From Pseudomonas sp. CFBP13508 (lineage in GTDB: Bacteria > Pseudomonadota > Gammaproteobacteria > Pseudomonadales > Pseudomonadaceae): 64,000 bases of DNA. The translations under genes were made by a program, and so were the position numbers. Location of the stretch: contig NZ_QFZZ01000001.1 in assembly GCF_005233515.1 (NCBI RefSeq), forward strand, positions 946,541-1,010,540, read 5' to 3'. The notes under the pieces were generated by a model. That model was not told the DNA's origin and searched no databases. It saw only the letters and a list, made by a program, of their open reading frames with translations. Below, piece by piece: positions 61,266-64,000 of the stretch; position 1 is the stretch's first letter, and each line of letters starts with the position of its first letter.

Positions 61266-61744
61266 CTGTGGTACTCCGCTTAAGCTTGTTATTGATGGAA
61301 AGCGTCGCGTGCAACACCCCTTTCGGGGCTGGTGTCGCCCTGTTCCTGATTCTCGGGCAGAGGAAACAGGGAGACAGGTGGGTGAAGCTGGACGGGACAC
61401 TCAGGTCACATTCACCTTCCATGAATGAGCATCTGCAAAAGCGACTGCCAGCGCTGCCAGCAATGCCTTTACGGGTGCTCATCCGTTGCGCAGCTTAATG
61501 GGTGCGACAATGTGTCTGCTTGCGGTGCTGCGACATATTCGGTCATTGGCACGTAAATGCAGGGTTTGGCCTGCATCAACACTAGCAGGCGTGCGCCGAA
61601 ATGCAGGTTCGAAACCCCGGTTTCACGGGACTTTCGTGCCAGGTCGGTCGCCGAGGACGTTACATATCCGGAAACGAAAACGCCCAAGGCCCTGTTATCG
61701 ACCCTGAGCGTGGCATCCGGTTCAGCGCCAGCGGTTGACGCGGA
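61266..61744. other. Non-coding region upstream of gdhB
   Basis: No gene that I can support. A small hairpin ACCCC-TTTC-GGGG lies near 61316-61328 in the presumed gdhB 5' leader. The promoter is not obvious. Confidence 0.45.
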
Positions 61745-63139
61745 TCAGTCCGGCAGTTCCTCAAAGGCTCTGAATTTGCTCACCGTGGCGCAGTCGTAGC
61801 ACATCGTCTGCAGGATGTGCTTGTCCATGCTGGCGTCGATGTTGCTCGAATCGCATTCGCGGCAGAACAGGCGCAGATGGCTGAGCAAGTCGCTGTCGAA
61901 CGCCACGGCGGAAAAGAATTGCGGGACCAGTTCGTCACGCCAGTACATGCCCGGCGATTTGGAAAATCCGGCGCCGCTGTCCTTGAGCACCACGTCGTAG
62001 AGCAAGCGCTGCAAGGCCGTTTGCGGTACTCGCGCATCGCGATGGGCGTTCTTGCGCCAGTTGCGCGCGAGCGCGTCCTGCGCCGTGCCCAGCATGTTGC
62101 GCGGAATGGTGTTGGAGGCGTGACTGCGCCCCTTGGAATTGCCGGTGGCATAGAAATGCGCGGCGTTTCTCACGGCCAGCCGGGCGAAGTAATACAGCTG
62201 ACTGACCGAGAAGTCCTGCAGCAACTGCCCGACCACCTCCTCGGCACGGGCCTCGGCCGTGAAGGCAAAATCCACTTCAGCGGCCAGCACACGGATGTAT
62301 TGAATGGACGCTTCGCGAGCGAGACTGAAGACCAGCGAATAGATTTCGCTCTTCCAGGCGGCTTTTACGCTGCCAGACAACTCCTGATACAGCACCCGGT
62401 ACAAATTCTCGCGGGTACTGCGCGCCACGCCGTCGAACGTGACGCTGGGCAGCCAGCGCACCGCGCTGTACTCGCGGATATTGCAGCCCTCGCTGCGATC
62501 GAAGGCGTTGATGTCGGAATCGGTGGAAACTGCCAGCACTCCGGCTTCGTGCAGGCTTTTGAGCAACTCTTCACGGGCCTCGAACGTCAGGGCGAGCAGT
62601 TCTTCTCTGGATGGCGCATTCAACGGCGCAATCCATTCAACGGTCGCGCCGTAACCATCATCCAGCAAGGCGAGCAACGTCAGCTGCTGCACAAACCCCA
62701 GATTGGCGTAAGGCACTGCGGGGCATCGCGCGCCATATCGAGCTTCCAATTCCAGGCGATCACGCGCGGCCCGGGCGGCAAGCTGCTGATGGCGTAACTT
62801 GAAACACTCTGTGCAGCTGCAAGTCGTGTGGCGGGTATTGGTGCCGGGAAGGCTTTGCTGGTGCTCACAGCGTACGCATTTGAATGTACTGCGCAGCGAA
62901 AGCGGAGTACCTCTGGCGTGCCGGCGGATCCACATCGGCAATTTGCAATAAGGACAGCTGAGGTTGGCACTGATAACCGGGGGCAGAACCTTGAGCAGAC
63001 TGCGCACCGTTGCAGGGATCTGAAATTCCGCCATCAGCGCGGCAGTTTTTTCGCCTTCGAGATAGCGCTTGTAGATTTCCTCGATCTGCTCATCGGACAG
63101 GTGGCGAATTTCTTCGGCGCGTTCGAAATATTGAGTCAT
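61745..63139 (-). CDS. Protein with multiple Cys pairs, unknown
   Basis: 464 residues. I chose the ATG at 63139, with AGGA ~8 bp upstream. The N-terminal ~50 residues look like a helix-turn-helix (LSDEQIEEIYKRYLEGEKTA, ALMAEFQIP). Two zinc-ribbon-like clusters follow (CPYCKLP, then CVRCEHQ, then TTCSCTECF), and a third lies at the C-terminus (FCRECDSS, MCYDC). The middle is helical with LYYFARLAVRNAAHFYATGN. This suggests a DNA- or RNA-binding zinc protein, but I recognise no family. It is divergent from the small acidic protein at 63433. Confidence 0.75.
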   Translation of the reverse strand: MTQYFERAEEIRHLSDEQIEEIYKRYLEGEKTAALMAEFQIPATVRSLLKVLPPVISANLSCPYCKLPMWIRRHARGTPLSLRSTFKCVRCEHQQSLPGTNTRHTTCSCTECFKLRHQQLAARAARDRLELEARYGARCPAVPYANLGFVQQLTLLALLDDGYGATVEWIAPLNAPSREELLALTFEAREELLKSLHEAGVLAVSTDSDINAFDRSEGCNIREYSAVRWLPSVTFDGVARSTRENLYRVLYQELSGSVKAAWKSEIYSLVFSLAREASIQYIRVLAAEVDFAFTAEARAEEVVGQLLQDFSVSQLYYFARLAVRNAAHFYATGNSKGRSHASNTIPRNMLGTAQDALARNWRKNAHRDARVPQTALQRLLYDVVLKDSGAGFSKSPGMYWRDELVPQFFSAVAFDSDLLSHLRLFCRECDSSNIDASMDKHILQTMCYDCATVSKFRAFEELPD

Positions 63140-63432
63140 GACAAAGGTCCTTTTTTGGGGTTTTGATAACGCACTCCGTTGCGCAAGAGCGGCGAAACTA
63201 ACGGCAAAAAGGTGGCTATCACAAGGGAAAAATCGCAATTTCGGGACGATTTTGCGCATTCGGTAATTGCCTTACGCTGGCGTCGGATTTCCCCTTCTCG
63301 CTGCTCGGAGATGGGCGACGGAAATGTCCTGCTTTGCGACTTTTTGCCGATGCAGGCAGCGCAAATCGGTCGAGACTGGCAAAATCGCGCCTTCGAACAG
63401 ACTCACCGCCGCCACTGCGCAGGATTTTCCCC

Positions 63433-63786
63433 ATGCAAATGACCACCGCCCTACTGATCGTCAACCCGTGCGACGACGAAGAAGACAACATGGCCATGCT
63501 CTGCTGCCACAGCGACAAGGGCGAGATGTTCCTGATGAGCCGTTATCCGGATGAGGATGAGCTGGAGATCACCCTGGATGGCGAGCCGTCGACGCTTGAC
63601 GGGGTAAAGGTCACGCTGACTTCGAACCTGCTGAAGATCGAGATCGCTGCGGCGGATGCCGATGCGTTGAATGGCGATGATGTGCTGGAGATCAGCTTCA
63701 ACCCGGATATGGTGGATATGGATGAGGTTGTCGAGACTTTGAAGAACATTCTCGATGGGACCGGGACCTTTATCAGCGAGGTTTGA
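63433..63786 (+). CDS. Small acidic protein, unknown
   Basis: 117 residues, strongly acidic, with a beta-strand core ALLIVNPCDDEEDNMAMLCC, FLMSRYPDEDELEITLDGEP and ISFNPDMVDMDEVVETLKNI. No signal peptide. A second ATG two codons later (63439) is possible. No family is recognised. REP elements follow. Confidence 0.72.
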   Translation: MQMTTALLIVNPCDDEEDNMAMLCCHSDKGEMFLMSRYPDEDELEITLDGEPSTLDGVKVTLTSNLLKIEIAAADADALNGDDVLEISFNPDMVDMDEVVETLKNILDGTGTFISEV

Positions 63787-63805
63787 TGTTGACCGGGCTG
63801 GCCCT

Positions 63806-63875
63806 TTCGCGAGCAGGCTCGCTCCCACATTGGAATGCGTACATCAGACCCTGTGGGAGCGAGCCTGCTCGCGAA
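63806..63875. repeat. REP inverted pair
   Basis: TTCGCGAGCAGGCTCGCTCC and its inverted partner with a ~22-bp spacer, downstream of the small acidic protein gene. Confidence 0.9.
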
Positions 63876-63920
63876 GAGGCCGGAACTGCCATCCGATAAA
63901 TTTCCTGCTGACGGAAGATC

Positions 63921-63947
63921 AAAAGATCGCAGCCTTCGGCAGCTCCT
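63921..63947. repeat. Single dispersed repeat element
   Basis: AAAAGATCGCAGCCTTCGGC plus AGCTCCT matches one arm of the inverted repeat at 50428-50507. Confidence 0.8.
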
Positions 63948-64000
63948 TGTATCTCGACTAACGCTCCGTCAGGAGCGATAGTTCTCGACTGATCATCGAG

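Overview
The window comes from a fluorescent Pseudomonas (P. fluorescens group). The signs are high-GC coding with Pseudomonas codon use, many REP elements built on the core GGGAGCGAGCCTGCTCGCGAA, an NAD-dependent glutamate dehydrogenase of about 1630 residues, DUF6124 genes, and an Hxc-type type II secretion cluster beside a VreA-VreI-VreR (PUMA3) signalling operon.

Left part (1-8.5 kb): two large beta-rich repeat proteins, the first cut by the window edge, the second joining Ig-like modules to RCC1-like repeats. A small RelB/ParE-type toxin-antitoxin pair follows. Its toxin has no ordinary start codon, and a relic of a second toxin copy lies upstream. From 8.46 to 20.96 kb there is one giant filamentous-haemagglutinin-type exoprotein with no TpsB partner in view.

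Hxc region (21-50 kb): a DING/PstS-type phosphate-binding protein (likely Hxc substrate), then hxcS, R, Q, Z, Y, X, T leftward and hxcV rightward. The remaining genes (hxcP, hxcU, hxcW) lie 12 kb away and are followed by vreR, vreI and vreA. The ancestral phosphate-starvation locus therefore appears split twice. A 12-kb accessory island sits between hxcV and hxcP, and a PD-(D/E)XK-like gene sits between hxcW and vreR. Pho-box-like repeats precede vreA and hxcU. A repeat array of about 1.2 kb that carries copies of the 3' end of hxcQ separates hxcQ from hxcR.

The 12-kb island (32.5-44.7 kb) carries: two DUF6124 genes, each behind a long leader; a HEAT-repeat protein; a small secreted protein with a frameshifted start; a GHKL-ATPase plus a phosphoribosyltransferase-like protein; and an AT-rich block with a SIR2-like protein, a HEPN/RES-type protein and a second RES-domain protein. 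The last three point to NAD+-directed toxicity or defence. The most striking signal is in the two DUF6124 leaders. Each has a promoter, a 7-nt element (seqA), a folded region, the exact complement (seqB), then the 7-nt element again (seqC) just before the gene. The 7-mer differs between the copies (TTCGCAG versus TTGGTAG) but all three sites co-vary, which is the architecture of the phage P4 CI / P1 C4 antisense-RNA immunity switches.

Right part (50-64 kb): chromosomal housekeeping and accessory genes: a small secreted protein, an AhpD/carboxymuconolactone-decarboxylase-like protein divergent from a MocR regulator, an antibiotic-biosynthesis-monooxygenase-like protein, a periplasmic cupin, a lipoprotein, a delta-60-repeat protein, gdhB and two uncharacterised genes, separated by REP elements and terminators.
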